Source of the DNA: Auricularia sp. M13
Taxonomy: Eukaryota > Basidiomycota > Agaricomycetes > Auriculariales > Auriculariaceae
Direction: 5' to 3'
Length of the DNA: 64,000 nt
Assembly (NCBI GenBank): GCA_037042915.1
Contig: CM073193.1
Span: forward strand, 9,356,554-9,420,553
Below are positions 1 to 11,285 of this stretch, piece by piece. The stretch's first letter is position 1, and every line of letters begins with the position of its first letter. Under the pieces are notes generated by a model. It ran no database searches. It was given only the letters and a program-made list of their open reading frames with translations, and had not been told where the DNA came from. A program made the position numbers and the translations under genes.

Positions 1-3000
1 CGTCTTTGTGAGATCTGCGCTGCGCTGTACCTCCATCCCGACAACTTGGCGAATCTGGCCCAAGTCGGAGATGTCGAAACGTTTCGAGAGCTCGGTTTTG
101 AGGGCCTCGTTGTCTTGTGCCGACGTGGCTAGCATCGTCATGTCGTCGACGTGTACCGCGACAATCCAGACTTTCTCACCGGACAAGCGCATGTAAACGC
201 ATAAACGCACCGGTCGCTGATGAGGCGCTTGAATCCCATTGCGATGAAAGCTGCGTCGAGCGTCGCGTTCCAAACGAGAGCCGATTGCTTGAGGCCATAA
301 ATCGAGCGTAGTACTTTGAGAACGTCGTCTGAGCCGTCTTGTAGCCCAGGTGGCTGCTCCATATAGATCTCCTCCGTCAGCGTTCCGTTGAGGTACGCGC
401 CAACGACATCGACGACCTGGACATCGAGTTTGAGTTCAGTGGCAATCGCAAGCATTCCTCTGAGCGTCTCCAGGCGAACGACAGGTGAGAAGGTTTCGAA
501 ATAGTCGACTCCGGCTTGTTGGGTGAACCTGCGAGCGACAAGTCGAGCCTTGTATTTGACAATTTCACCACGGTCGTTTCGTTTGATCTTGAACACCCAT
601 TTGCAGCTGATGGCACGACGATCGCGGGGAAGTTTCGTGCGACGGAACGTATGGAAACGTCGATGTTGTGCCATTTTTGCGTCTATGGCGGCGCGCCATT
701 TGTCGGCGTCAGGACGTCGCATGGCTTCTGCAAAAGTCGCAGGCTCGTCGTCCAATGTCTGCGCGGCGAAGACAAAGTCAAGGAGCTCAGAGTCATCGGC
801 CTCGGGTGCAGGCTGAGTCTCCGGTTCTGTGTCGGCGACATCAGGTTGTGCGGCAGCTTCGCGTGCCCGCTGGCGAGCTTTGGCTGCTCGGGAGTCCGGA
901 TTGCCGATGAGCTGGTAGTCAAGGCGTTCCTGTGTCGCTAAACGCGAGCTTCTCTTCGCGCCTTCAGCACGCGGACGGACGGGTGAAGTCTGTCGCAGCT
1001 GCTGAGGAACGGGGGCGCGAGCAATAGCGGGTGCAGGCGGCGTTGGTGGAGGCGGAGGTGCAGCTTGCACTGCAGGGAGAGGCTGAGGCTGAGCTTGCAG
1101 CGGCGGCGGCAGCGGCGGCGGTAGCGGTGCATATGGGAGTGGTACTGCGGGGATAGCCGGCGTGTGCAACTCCTCCGATGCGATGGACGGGGACTTTGGT
1201 GCGGGCGCGGTATCGTCTTGAACGTCGCGAATTCTAGTCCAAGATGGCAAGGGTAACGGGTCTTCTTCATCGCCAGCATTCTCCCCCTCAACCGGCACGC
1301 GAATGGCCTCGGGGCCAGCGGGCTGGTTGTCGTCAAAGATGACGCTTCTAGACATAAGAATTCGCCCTGTATCTGCCTTGTAATACCGATACGCGCGAGA
1401 TTCTTCTGTAAAACCCGTGAATGTATGCTGCACTGATCGATCTCCCAGTTTCGTGCGTAGCTTTTCGTGACGGTGTACCCACATTGCCGACCCGAACTTC
1501 CGTAGGTGCGCTAGACTCGGAACATGACCCCATGCCGCTTCGTATGGTGACGAATACGCAAGAGCACGAGTCGGGAGGCGATTCTTGATGTAGACGGCGT
1601 AGAGGACGGCTTCGTACCATAAGAAACGCGGTGCCGAGCAAGCGAATAGCATGGCTCGCGCCATGTTGAGAACTGTCAAATGTGCGCGTTCCACGATTGC
1701 GTTAGACGATGACGAATAAGGCGCTGTGATCTGTAGACGTATGCCTTGCTGCGCGAGGTACGCACGGACGGTGTCGTTGACGAATTCGAGTCCTTCGTCC
1801 ACTTGCAAGCATTTGAGTTGGACGCCGAACTGCGTCATTAGCCAGGCTTGGTACCACTTGATGTGTTCAAGCTGGTTACCCTTTGTCTTGCCGCCGTAGA
1901 CAACCGAGTAACGCGTCCTGCGATCGACAAAGTGTGTGAAATACTCTCCTCCACCGATTGCGCGCTGCGGCGCGCGTCCGAAAACGTCCAAGTGCACAAT
2001 CTCGCCGATGTGCATGCGCGATTTGTCTCGTTGCGACGAAGTTGGGAATGGTCGTGTAACGTGTTTCGCGCGAATGCAGGCGGGACACACGTGTTGTTTC
2101 TCGTTGAGGTCTGTGACGTGAATGCCGGTCATGCGCTTCTCCCTGACCATGCGCCGCAAATAATCGAAGTTGGCGTGGCCCTGGATTTCGTGCAGCTCAT
2201 GTAATGTACACGTGAACATCGCCGTAGCTGGCTGGGCGACAAGGTTGGCGCGGTGTAGTTCGCCGACACGGTAGCCGGTCATAATCTTCTCGCCGGAGCG
2301 TTTGTCGATGACGTGCGTACCGTGTTCTCCGAATATGACGAGTCGTCCTCCAAGCGTCAGTCGTGAGACGGAGATGAGGTTTGCCGGCGCACTGGGGATG
2401 TGCGCGACATTAGTCAGTCGAATATGGCGCGTGCGCTGTTCTCCCGTGAGGCCGACGCCCGTCGCCACGACCACGACTGTTCCAACTCCAAGTTTCGGGA
2501 TACGTTGAGAGCCAACGCCTCGCACAAAAGCGCCTGGCGTTTCGGTATACGTCTCGAAGATTGCGCGGTTGTTGGCGACGTTGATGTTCGCGCCACTGTC
2601 ATAGAAGAACGCATCAGGAACGACTGCCATGGCTGTGGCGTGGCTGTGCGCCGGCGCTGCGGGATCCTCAGGTTCATCGACCGATTCGGCGGGGACGTCG
2701 ATCAGGTGATTCTCCGTGTTCGCGACGAGCACGCGATAAGCGCCAGTGGGTACGAAGGGAACGGCGAGCGGGTTGAGCGGCTGCTGCGGCATCTCGCTCG
2801 GCGAATTGTCGCCCAGGGCGACCTCGGGAATAAGATCTGGCATAGCGTCATGCGTACCGTTCAGCATCCACACGTGGCCGAAGTTGACGGCCGAGATGTC
2901 TTCAATGGCCGCGTTGACCTGCGCCTGAAGCTCAGGAGGAACATCGTCAACGATGTCAATGCTCGTGCTCGCAGCGTTGGCATCGTCGTGCGATTCATCG

Positions 3001-3943
3001 GAGTAGTACACGCGTCCGTTGTACCTGATCGCGCGAGCTGGTTGTCCTCCTCGAAACGGACGTCCGCCTTGTGCGCGTGGATACGAGCCTCCTCGATTCG
3101 GCGGACCAGCGTGGCTGTGTTGACGCCACGCAGCAGCGTCAGCTCGCTGGCTCGCAGGTGTGCATGGTTCGAGGCAGTCACGCGAGAAGTGCCCGACCTT
3201 GCCGCAATTGTAGCAGGCCTGTACCGCGCGCCAGACGTACTCGTCCGGTAGAGCTCCTGCGGGATGCACGACATGCAGATGCGGCGGTGCGGCGGGCTGA
3301 TGTGCAAGAAGCGCGTTCTCAAGTGGTGCTGATGGCACCTTGGAGCGGCGCGATCGGAACTCTTCATTGATGCGCCTGACCAACGAGTTGGGCGTGACGT
3401 CTGCGGGGCGGTACCTCCTGACTTTGGTTGCGACAGTGAAGGTGTACGAGCCCGCAGTCTGGGTTGGCGTAGGTTGTGTGGGCGGCGTAGTTGACTGCGG
3501 CGAAGCGGCCAGTCCACCAGCAGAAGGAGTAACTGTGGTGGCTGCGCCAGTGATGCCGGGGACTGTGATCGTATGCGTCACGTCTTCGATCGCATCGTAC
3601 GCGGTCTGCAGGAACTGCTCGGGCTTGAATGTCGACGCGAAAGGGAGGTACGAATCGGGGAGCGAGAGCAACAGTGTCTTGCAGAACTGTTCGTCGGGAT
3701 TGGGAATAGGGGCACCGACATCCGCGAGCTGCGAACGTAGGTTCAGCGCGGTCGCGCAGTGCGTGGGAAGATCGGTAGTTTCGTCGGCCCGCATGTCCGC
3801 AAGACGCTGAAGCAGCGTAACTTGGGCAATGATGCCGGATGGGAGGTACGAATCCTCGAGCGCGCGCATCATCGTGAAAGCACTGAGGGTATGGTGCACA
3901 ATTGCTTTGTTTATCGGGCCCATGCGGAGGCGCATGATGCGCA
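1..3943 (-). pseudogene. copia gag-pol polyprotein, main part, frameshifted
   Basis: This is a polyprotein for retrotransposition. Reading down the minus strand I see a UBN2-type gag region and a CCHC zinc knuckle (C-x2-C-x4-H-x4-C, about 3175-3216). Then come an aspartic protease DSGAN motif (about 2585-2600) and an integrase HHCC finger (about 2100-2200). The integrase core D, D, E residues lie near 1990, 1795 and 1690. A long Pro-rich linker leads to reverse transcriptase with the conserved ARRFTQ and GAYLNG blocks. The frame breaks at 194-209 through an 8-bp tandem duplication. Beyond the break another frame continues the polymerase with the VDD catalytic motif (about 140-150). The first 57 or so codons are displaced to 10644-10815 by the nested transposon. 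With two independent lesions this copy is dead. The family assignment is secure. Confidence 0.93.
194..209. repeat. 8-bp tandem duplication causing a frameshift
   Basis: TAAACGCA occurs twice in direct succession. One copy would keep the reverse transcriptase in frame. The second copy shifts the frame just before the VDD motif of the copia polymerase. Confidence 0.85.
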
Positions 3944-3951
3944 TGCCAGCG
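3944..3951. repeat. target-site duplication, left copy (TGCCAGCG)
   Basis: This is identical to 10644-10651. The two copies directly flank the nested transposon. Taking out the element plus one copy rejoins the copia gag reading frame. Confidence 0.95.
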
Positions 3952-4440
3952 TAGGGTGCTGTTGAAAACTGTTTGTTAATAACAATGTTATTAACAAAGT
4001 GTTATTAACACGTTAATAACAGGGGTCCCCAGGACGGCCTTGTTAAAAACAAATTTGAACATATCAATTGCTGAGGCCCTGGCACTTTGCAGTGACATGA
4101 ATCTAATTTTGTATGAGCCTGAGTGCCTCAACATGAACTCAAGCTCGTGTTTTGTAATTTCAGAAGGTATGCAGACCTAGGCCAACGCTCTCAGCTGTGA
4201 GTGTATGATGACTAAGCGCTGCTCTGAGGCTTGGCCAAGGCTCCAAAACCATCAACATGAGGTGTGGACACCACAACAGCTTGTGGCATCTCCTTCGTGC
4301 AGTAATAGTTGACAAGAACATTTACAAAGGGTCATAATTGGGTCATTACCAAGGGTCCCTCGGAAAAAAAAATCCGGACACTAGGCCAAAAATTCCCATA
4401 AGAGCCATGAGCGGACCCCCTCCCCCCCTCCGGTCACGTG
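3952..4440. repeat. left terminal and subterminal repeats of the transposon
   Basis: The terminal inverted repeat is followed by reiterated palindromes of the form GTTAATAAC and GTTATTAAC, then by a C-rich stretch (about 4415-4435). A matching arrangement in opposite orientation sits at 10400-10643. No gene is visible from 3952 to 4548. These sites are probable transposase-binding sequences by analogy with other elements. Confidence 0.7.
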
Positions 4441-4548
4441 ACGTCTAAAGCAAGCACTAAACGATTCATACAATGCTATTAAAGCATATATTACATGAGT
4501 AAGTGGTGTATTTAAGGACGAACAACCCGACTGGCATTGGAAATCTGG

Positions 4549-7500
4549 TCACCGACGTGCCCGAGCACGCTTTGGAGCGCCGTTGCCGCTGCTTTCGCAG
4601 GATGGACAGATGAAAGGAACGGCAAGCTCTCTGCTACCCTTCAACTTCAACGCACAAGCTTTGTGAAACTAGGGAATTGTCAGCCTGTTTACCGCACAGC
4701 GAGCACACTGCTCACCCAATGGGTCTCGCAACCCTTGCCAACACACTCAACGAAGCCATCGGGCACTTCACCGGCATGTATTGTGGCTTCTTCTCCACAA
4801 ACGCAGACCTCCTCGATGACGGCTCGACCGCGCTTCCTCTTGGTCGCCCAGTTGCAGGTTGCGGCGCTGGGATTACCACTTGGTCAACGGGCTCGCTGCG
4901 GTCCTCAGGGTGCTCAACGTGCGGTGTCCGCACAGCCGTGTCACGTTCCGCGTCCGATGCAGGTGGCAAATCGTCCTCCTGTGCTATCGTGGGCACCATT
5001 TCGGAGCGCAAGAGGGCCGCTGAAGATGTAGCTGTTGCCAGATGACTGGGAGCATGTGCTGCAGCACGAAGCGCAGCTGCAGATCCGGAGTCTGTGCTGG
5101 CGTGTGGCTGCGGTTCCGGTGTGTCGATTGACGCGCCCTGTTGATCCTCGTCATCGGAGTCGAGCTCAGAGGTACTGTAACTAGATTAAGTGCTGAATCA
5201 AAATGACGACACACCACTCACTGCAAAGCCATGAGAGTAGAATGCGCGGCCGATATGGCCAGCTTTGGCTCTGTTGCGGGTTTCTTGGTTTTGCGCGAAT
5301 TGTGTATGCGCGTCCACAGGTTGCAAAGGCCGTCCTTCTCGTCTCTAGAGAGCTTCCAAAGGTCCTTGTACATCTGAGGGTCAGCTAAAGGGTGGTCCGA
5401 CTGGATATGAAGCTTGAGATTGTATTTCCAGACTGCGGGTGCGTCATCGGGGCACAGTGGACACCAAATCGGAACGTTTGAGCTCGGAGAGGACTTCTTG
5501 GATTGAACCGCAGAACCGTAGGAAAACTGGGTCGGGAGTCGAGGACAGGAACAGCGCTCGAGATTGAGCTGTTGGTTCGTAACATTGTCGCCTTTCTTAC
5601 AAAGAAAGAAGCGACATTTCCCATCTGAATTGAAGCAGAATCCGCAGTACTGGACAGTCTGCCGGACTGCGCTGTCAAAAAGTATGTGGGCGGCGATGTG
5701 ATTTACGAGGCCGGGAACAGAATCAATCTTGACCTTTGAGCTGCAGCGGTCGCACGCAAGCTTGTCAACGCCTACGCTCCAATCGTCTGGCTTCTGCGCC
5801 GCAAAGCAGTACTTGTCTAGACAATTTGTCAGTGCAGGGGAGTTTTGAGTGGGTGAAAGGCGCACCGTTGAGCCGATAGGGAAAATATGCCACCTTCTTC
5901 ACAGACGGCAACGAAAACTTGCTGTCTCGCTCCACCTTCTCAAGCAAAAGAAGTGTCAGTGCCGCGAGGTCCTCCTTTTTGAAGTGCATCGACGGTGCAC
6001 TTCCATCGGCCGATATCACAGTTACAGGCTTCACGGGCTGGATTAACGGTGCAATGGTTGAAAGGAGGGTGTCTGTCGAGGCGAATCGAACCGTGTCGGC
6101 TGTGCAGGACCAATCAAGACCTTCGTGATCGTCATCATCTCGAGGAACAAGACGCAGCACTTGGAAACCAATGTGATTTAGGGGATCGTCCAGCATTGCA
6201 CCGTGCAGGGCTTGGGCAGGCTTCGAATGAATGGAAATCGACGCAATCTGAATGATAGCTGTGAACGCGACGTTGCAACACCGCAGCATAGTGGCGGCAA
6301 TATCGTTGATCAAGAGCCGCGAGCCGTCTTCTCCATCGTCCACACTGGTCAAGGGTGTGAGGTTGTCCAAATTCGCATGATAACGCTTGCCACCCATCAC
6401 GCGTTGCAAACGATCTGTAGAGTCCGGTCCAAGTGGGTCCAGAGGATCGAGTATGCATCGAAGCACCGTCGCCTTGTAAATCTTGCTTGTTGGATCCCCA
6501 GATGTTGCAAATACCCAGGGCTCAGACGCAGCTGTCGGGCCCTTGTCCGCACGACATTGCTCCGCAAGTTCTGCTGCCGCATAATCGTCCAGCTCAAGGT
6601 CATCAGGGTTGGTGGATTGTGTACTGGTCGTCGCGGTCGGCGTCACAACCTGATATATAGTGAGCCCGAGCACATTCATAGAAAGTATATATGGTACTCT
6701 ACCTCTGGCATGTCCTCGTTCTCTTCCCCATCGAGAAGCTCGCCATTGAAGCAATATGATCCGATTGGTCGCAAAATGTCGATGTTTCCCTTGGCCTCCA
6801 TCTGCTCGAACGGAACATCTGCACCATATGCGGCGAGTCTTTCTGCTGCTACACGACGACCTTCCTTCCATGACGTGGGTATAGAGACATGGCTCACTTT
6901 GAGGTCCCCCGTCCACGAGCGCGGACTGATATGGTCGACTCCTTTGTCCAGTAGGGCGCCCTGCTCTTCCAGTGGCTTGAGCTGTAGACGCCGCTTCGTG
7001 CGATCCCACTCTGGATGATCACCAAATATGATCGAAATCTCTGCAGCGGCCGCGAGTCGTGAGGACGCCTGTAGCATGTCGACATTGGAATCGTTTCCGA
7101 CGCTGCAGCGCATGTTCCCAAAATCGTCTTCAAGTCGGTCAGAGCCTTCAAGACACAAGAAATATTCGCCCTCGGGGTTGTCGATCTGCGTTTTAGCAAC
7201 GGTGAATATTGCATTTTTAACCATACGAGCGCAGTCCGCGTAGAGCTGAATGGGAACGAATGCGCCACGACCCTCGGCGTACAGTGCAAGCATCAGGTGC
7301 ATAGCTGTGGAAAGCATCTCGATTTGCTCGCTCACGCTCATCGACAGAGTGACAAACGGCTTCAAGAAGCAGCCAAACATGAATCCCAACAGATTCAGAG
7401 CTTGCCGCGTCCTGATCCACTGGAACGAGTCCTCTGGGGATGGTTCCGGCAGCTTCATGATCGCGACGAGAAGGGAGTAAGCAAGCGGTACATCTTGCTT

Positions 7501-10192
7501 GTCGTTGGGGTTCATCAGCGAGCGAACGCGCGAGGGCGTGAGGCCGTTACTTGATAGATGCTTCTGGACTTGGTTGCGAACTGCCTCGCTGACCGGCTCG
7601 TCGGACTCGGTGATAAGAGATAGAGCATGCTCTGGGAAAGTCCGGCGAAGTAGGTGCTCTTTGAGGATGGAAGGCGTGATCATATTCCCGCAGATCGAAG
7701 TGCCGTTGCTGCGCAGTAACGAGCTACGCATGCGCTTGAAGAGATGCTTGGGATCTTTGCTCAACGTCATCGTGCCTGGACCACAAAGCAAGTTGAATAG
7801 CTGAAGCTTGCTGAGCACAGGGTACAGCGGCGAGTCTTGAGGAAGAGTCTGGCACAGAGTCAAAGGCACTAGGGCCTTTCCTCGTTTGGCTTCGCCATCG
7901 GTCGCGATAGAGTATATCCGCGTGTGTTGGAGCTTTGCATGCTTTGACGCCGTTTCGATAATTGTCTGAAGGAGCCCCATCTGTGCGGCAGCGTCCTCGA
8001 GCTTGCAGGTCCCAGAGACGAGAATAGGTCGGGCAACTTGATCCCGTGAAGTGCGCACGAGAGGGCCGAGGGCTGCAACGGTCATCTGCTCGAAAGTAAG
8101 TGGGAGATAAGACATTAAATTCGACGTGCGTCACTGACCTCCTTTGATAGATGCACTGATTTATCCTGAAGCGCAGACGAGACGGCGAGAGCTGTGCCGA
8201 GGTTCCGAAACTCGAGGTCAAGGTGGCTTGCGTGTTCGCGACACGTCCCAAGGATTAGATTTGTGCTCGGGTCCCAGCGCAGTCGCTCTTCCACCTTGCA
8301 CTCGTCAATCATCAAGACGACACCTGTCCGAGTACCATATGGAGGCGGCGGAATGGGATTCGGATACATCTTGTCAATGTTGAGCGTAATCTCAGCTGGC
8401 GTAGGGTATCCCGCAGATACGCGGATCGCCGGAACATGCGAATGACGGTGGATAGTCTCTGGGGATGGTAGCCCAAGGGCACGGGAAGCCAGCGAGGATA
8501 CAGTATCGCCACCGAGGCGATATAAAAGTGTTGCAACGGCAAAGTCTTTCTCGGTATAGCTGCGAGCGTGATAAACTTGCCTTGCGGCTTTGTCTACCAG
8601 ACTGAGCATCGCGCGCACGCTGCGCTTGTTGTTGATGGCGACCTTGAGAACCGCGGCGACTCGAGGAATATCATCTACATGGTATGAGCACATTGCAAAC
8701 CCAATGTGCCAATGCTTACCGTTCGCGATGGCCCAGACCAACCGGTTGTGATCGTCCACAGTCCCAGCAACTCGCGTCAGTTTCCACGCCAGGGAAAGCG
8801 CGCCTAGCTTGTGCTTGTTGTTCTCCTTCCGCAGGCGGCCATTCGAGTCGTACATGTTCTCCCAGCTGAGAAAAAGCGTGTTGGTAAACTGCGAAACACC
8901 GTTTCGCATGCGATCGAGAAGATTGACGACGAGCGGTCGGTTCTCGAGGTCGGAACACTCTTTACACGGCGGGGAAAGGCTGTCATTGTGACAGAACGTG
9001 GACTTGATGTACAGCTTCCCGTCAACTGCGTTACCTCGCCATGCAAAGCGACGACTAATGTCCATCCCCCACGGATACGGGGCTCCAGCTACTCTGTCTG
9101 GTGCCAGGTCGACCGGAAGGCCATAACAGCGCCGCATAGCGTTCGAAGGACCAAGTGGATGCACTGTGCCGACAGACCGATCAGGATTTGCCGCACTGGA
9201 TGAGTTCGGGCCCGAGTCTGTAGTGGACGCGTCGATAGACTGGCCAAGATCATCGTCTGCCGTGAGGTCAATGATATTCCGTGCGGCTGATTGACTAGGA
9301 TCTCCGGCTGATTCGGGTAGCGCTGGCTCGTTTCTGTGAGCGGAACACCTATGTGCGCAGTCAGATCATAGCACTATTCTGCGTCAGACTGGAAAAATAA
9401 ACTCACAGTTTATCAATGGCGCGGATAATGCGCAATATCTTCCCATGAAAGAGAACCTCGTCGATTCCGGCATCCTGGATGTGTAGCTCAATCCAGTCGC
9501 AGAGAGCCTGCACCCGAGAGGGCCACGGCGTAGAAGTTTTCCGATCGAGTCCTCGGAGCAGTCGCCCCCGAAATTTCGATTCAGAGTGGCGTCAACGGCC
9601 TCCCATATCTCTTCCTTCGCATCCTGATCTTCGCGTATACGGTCGGGGAACACTGGCGGGATGGCAAATGAGGCCGTGACGTCAAGAATAGTGGCCTCGG
9701 GAACGGTGCATGGGATGCGACGAATAGCGCCCTGCAATTGCAGATGATAGCGTATGGCGACTTCCTGACTGGTAATTGAGGTGTGGGAAAAGCAGGAGGT
9801 GTTATTGGACTAGCGGCAGTAAGAGCAGAAATCGAAGTAGAGGGGCCACGGAGCAACGGTGGTGCTGAAGGGGCGGGTGCAGCAGTCTTGGGTTTAAAGA
9901 AGCTGGATATCGAGCTGTCCTTCAGCTTACGCACAGCAGGGATCTTGGAAAACAGCTTGAGGTGGCGTGCATGCTCAGCGGATGCACGATGGATCTCGAG
10001 GTTCTTGAATCCACCAGTGCCGACCTTGACTTTAAGACCGCAATCACAGTCCCATACAGAGCTTGTATCGAACTGGAAAACGAGTAAGTAGCGTCCTAGA
10101 GTTCACGGCTGGGACATTACCTCGTGCTCCTGGCCGTCTGGCCCGACCTGGATGCTGACGCCTCTCCGAGAAGTGCTGCTGGTTGCGGACAT
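4549..10192 (-). CDS. P-like transposase with BED-like, C2HC-type and PHD-like fingers
   Basis: The start ATG is at 10192. Exon 1 is 10121-10192. Other introns read cleanly at 10073-10120, 8086-8138, 6650-6702, 5817-5865 and 4669-4715, with further introns near 9400 and 5220. The order is: a BED-like finger (C-x-C, then H-x6-H) about residues 30-60; a SISSFFKPK motif; an IIDLTADDD SUMO-interaction-like motif (9249-9275); and MIDE...EERLRWD with CREH (near 8200-8300). Next come TDGEAKRG (near 7900), DPKHLFKRMR (near 7750) and EGSDRLEDDFGNMR-x4-GNDSN (near 7090-7160). These four blocks parallel the P-element/THAP9 blocks DE...YD, DG, HLxKxxRN and DxLExxFxxxR. The C-terminus has CDRC, CGFC and CPLC zinc pairs, a basic KRKRGR stretch, and a PHD-like finger (CVCG, ECVGKGCETHW|FHKAC, FICPSC). 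The frame slips near 9513 and about 4840-4870. Total product would be near 1,750 residues. Confidence 0.75.
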
Positions 10193-10399
10193 CGTGGGTA
10201 CGTGAAAGCGTAGCTGATACTGGGTGGTTCAAGACAACCCATGTCGATCCGCAGCTTTTAAGGCGCGGCGCGACATGGGTTGCCTTGTACCACGAGCTGC
10301 TGCACCACAAATGACGGCTGTGGGCAACGCAGATTGCCCGGCGGATATCGCCGGATGCATCTGATGACGAACTTCGTACGCCTAAACCAAGCCTAATCT

Positions 10400-10643
10400 G
10401 CTAATTTGAGGTCAAAATTCTTGCATCAAAAAATTCTCATAACGCCCCCAATCCGACCCCCCTCCCCCCCGCCTCGTGTTATCGGATTTTGCCGACGAGG
10501 GACCCTTGGTCATTACTAACTCTCAGAGCTTCCTTTGTTATATTATGTAAGTTTGTTATTAACAGTGTTTTTAACACTGTGTTAATAACAGATTTTGTTA
10601 AAAACATGTTAAAAACTCCCGGGGAGTTTTTAACAGCACCCTA
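10400..10643. repeat. right terminal and subterminal repeats of the transposon
   Basis: This mirrors the left end. A C-rich block is followed by an ACCCTTGGTCATTA-like block, then repeated GTTATTAAC, GTTTTTAAC and GTTAAAAAC palindromes, a CTCCCGGGGAG hairpin, and the terminal AACAGCACCCTA. The interval 10193-10400 is the promoter side of the transposase gene and shows no other gene. Confidence 0.7.
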
Positions 10644-10651
10644 TGCCAGCG
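10644..10651. repeat. target-site duplication, right copy (TGCCAGCG)
   Basis: Exact partner of 3944-3951. Confidence 0.95.
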
Positions 10652-10815
10652 GCATCGTGACCAGCGGTATCGTTTGCGGGGTCGAGCTCGCCCTTGATGT
10701 ATTTAAGGATGTCTTCGTGTTTCTCGGCGGCGATGTCGTATATGTCAGAGCGCCAGGATAGAAAATTGCCGCCGTCCTCGGCGAGGTGCTGAACGGTCAA
10801 TCGATCGGTGGCCAT
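10644..10815 (-). pseudogene. copia gag N-terminus, separated fragment
   Basis: ATG at 10815 opens a frame beginning MATDRLTVQHLAEDGGNFLSW. This is the typical copia Gag N-terminus, with the NFLSW block of the UBN2/DUF4219-like region. It runs to the transposon junction and continues in the same frame at 3943 on the other side, with residues GHDAAG then MRIMRLRMG. This is the missing start of the gag-pol at 1-3943. Confidence 0.88.
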
Positions 10816-10909
10816 CGCGGGTCCGTGCGTAAAGCGACTGCGTCCGTATAGCGTCCGTTGTTAGCGTATCGAGTGTTTGAGCGTCCGTGTCGTCGATTAG
10901 CGTGCGGCG

Positions 10910-10921
10910 GGGCTCATAACC
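10910..10921 (-). other. copia primer-binding site, half-tRNA initiator Met type
   Basis: On the minus strand the sequence reads GGTTATGAGCCC. This is complementary to the anticodon stem-loop of eukaryotic initiator tRNA-Met (GGGCUCAUAACC). It lies 95 nt upstream of the gag ATG, where a primer-binding site belongs. Drosophila copia primes in this way from a cleaved tRNA, so the same mode is inferred here. Confidence 0.7.
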
Positions 10922-11110
10922 TTTCGCACCTCGTAAGGGTGGATAAGGGTAGAGGCAACAGATGGTTGACACCTCATGGTGTCCACCTATGTATATACCA
11001 CTCGTCGGATAGGAAATACATGAGGCGTACATGCGGGTATACTACTGTAGACACGAGAAATGGTAACATGACTGCGATCGCGAGACTTGATCACGTGGCT
11101 GCATAAGCGC
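10922..11110 (-). repeat. probable copia 5' LTR
   Basis: This stretch lies immediately upstream of the primer-binding site. It holds a GTATATAC TATA-like motif (about 10988-10997). The outer edge and the TG/CA termini cannot be fixed without the second LTR, which lies outside the window. No gene is visible here or up to 11285. Confidence 0.45.
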
Positions 11111-11285
11111 TCACAGTGCGATAGATGATATTTAGTCGCTCGGGAGAAAGGCCGATGATTCAGCATTTCTAATCGCTCGACTTCGGCGCATGTCGATGTC
11201 GACTCGGCGAGCTCAAGAAATTAGACATATCCAGGCCGCCGTATCCAGACCGCCCGCAGGCTGCCCGTGGTTCTCTCCTCCACGC

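Larger units (their letters stand above)
3952..10643 (-). mobile_element. P-element-superfamily-like DNA transposon (6,692 bp)
   Basis: The ends are TAGGGTGCTGTT and AACAGCACCCTA, an inverted pair flanked by a perfect 8-bp duplication. Inside both ends lie clusters of palindromic GTTATTAAC or GTTTTTAAC motifs (about 3975-4020 and 10555-10635). A second, imperfect subterminal inverted block around ACCAAGGGTCCCTCG lies near 4345-4380 and 10480-10525. The 8-bp duplication fits P, hAT and Zisupton-type elements. The P assignment comes from the encoded protein motifs and is my inference. One large gene fills the interior on the minus strand. At least two apparent frame breaks suggest this copy is no longer active. 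Confidence 0.9.
1..11110 (-). mobile_element. Ty1/copia retrotransposon, interrupted by a nested DNA transposon
   Basis: The element reads on the minus strand. Its 5' end lies near 10.9-11.1 kb (leader, primer site, gag start), and its gag-pol body runs from 3943 down past the left edge of the window. The segment 3952-10643 is a foreign DNA transposon. RNase H and the 3' LTR lie outside the window, so LTR identity and age cannot be judged. The order gag, protease, integrase, reverse transcriptase is the copia order. The outer limit at 11110 is approximate because only one LTR is present for comparison. Confidence 0.9.

Noticed and set aside
2400-3251. A 283-codon plus-strand frame.
   Set aside because: Antisense to the copia gag-pol, with no domain.
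3952-10643. Assignment to the KDZ transposon group.
   Set aside because: The size and zinc-rich design are similar, but the conserved blocks (MIDE..., DPKHLFKRMR, SDRLE..F..R) follow the P/THAP9 order better than the KDZ motifs I know.
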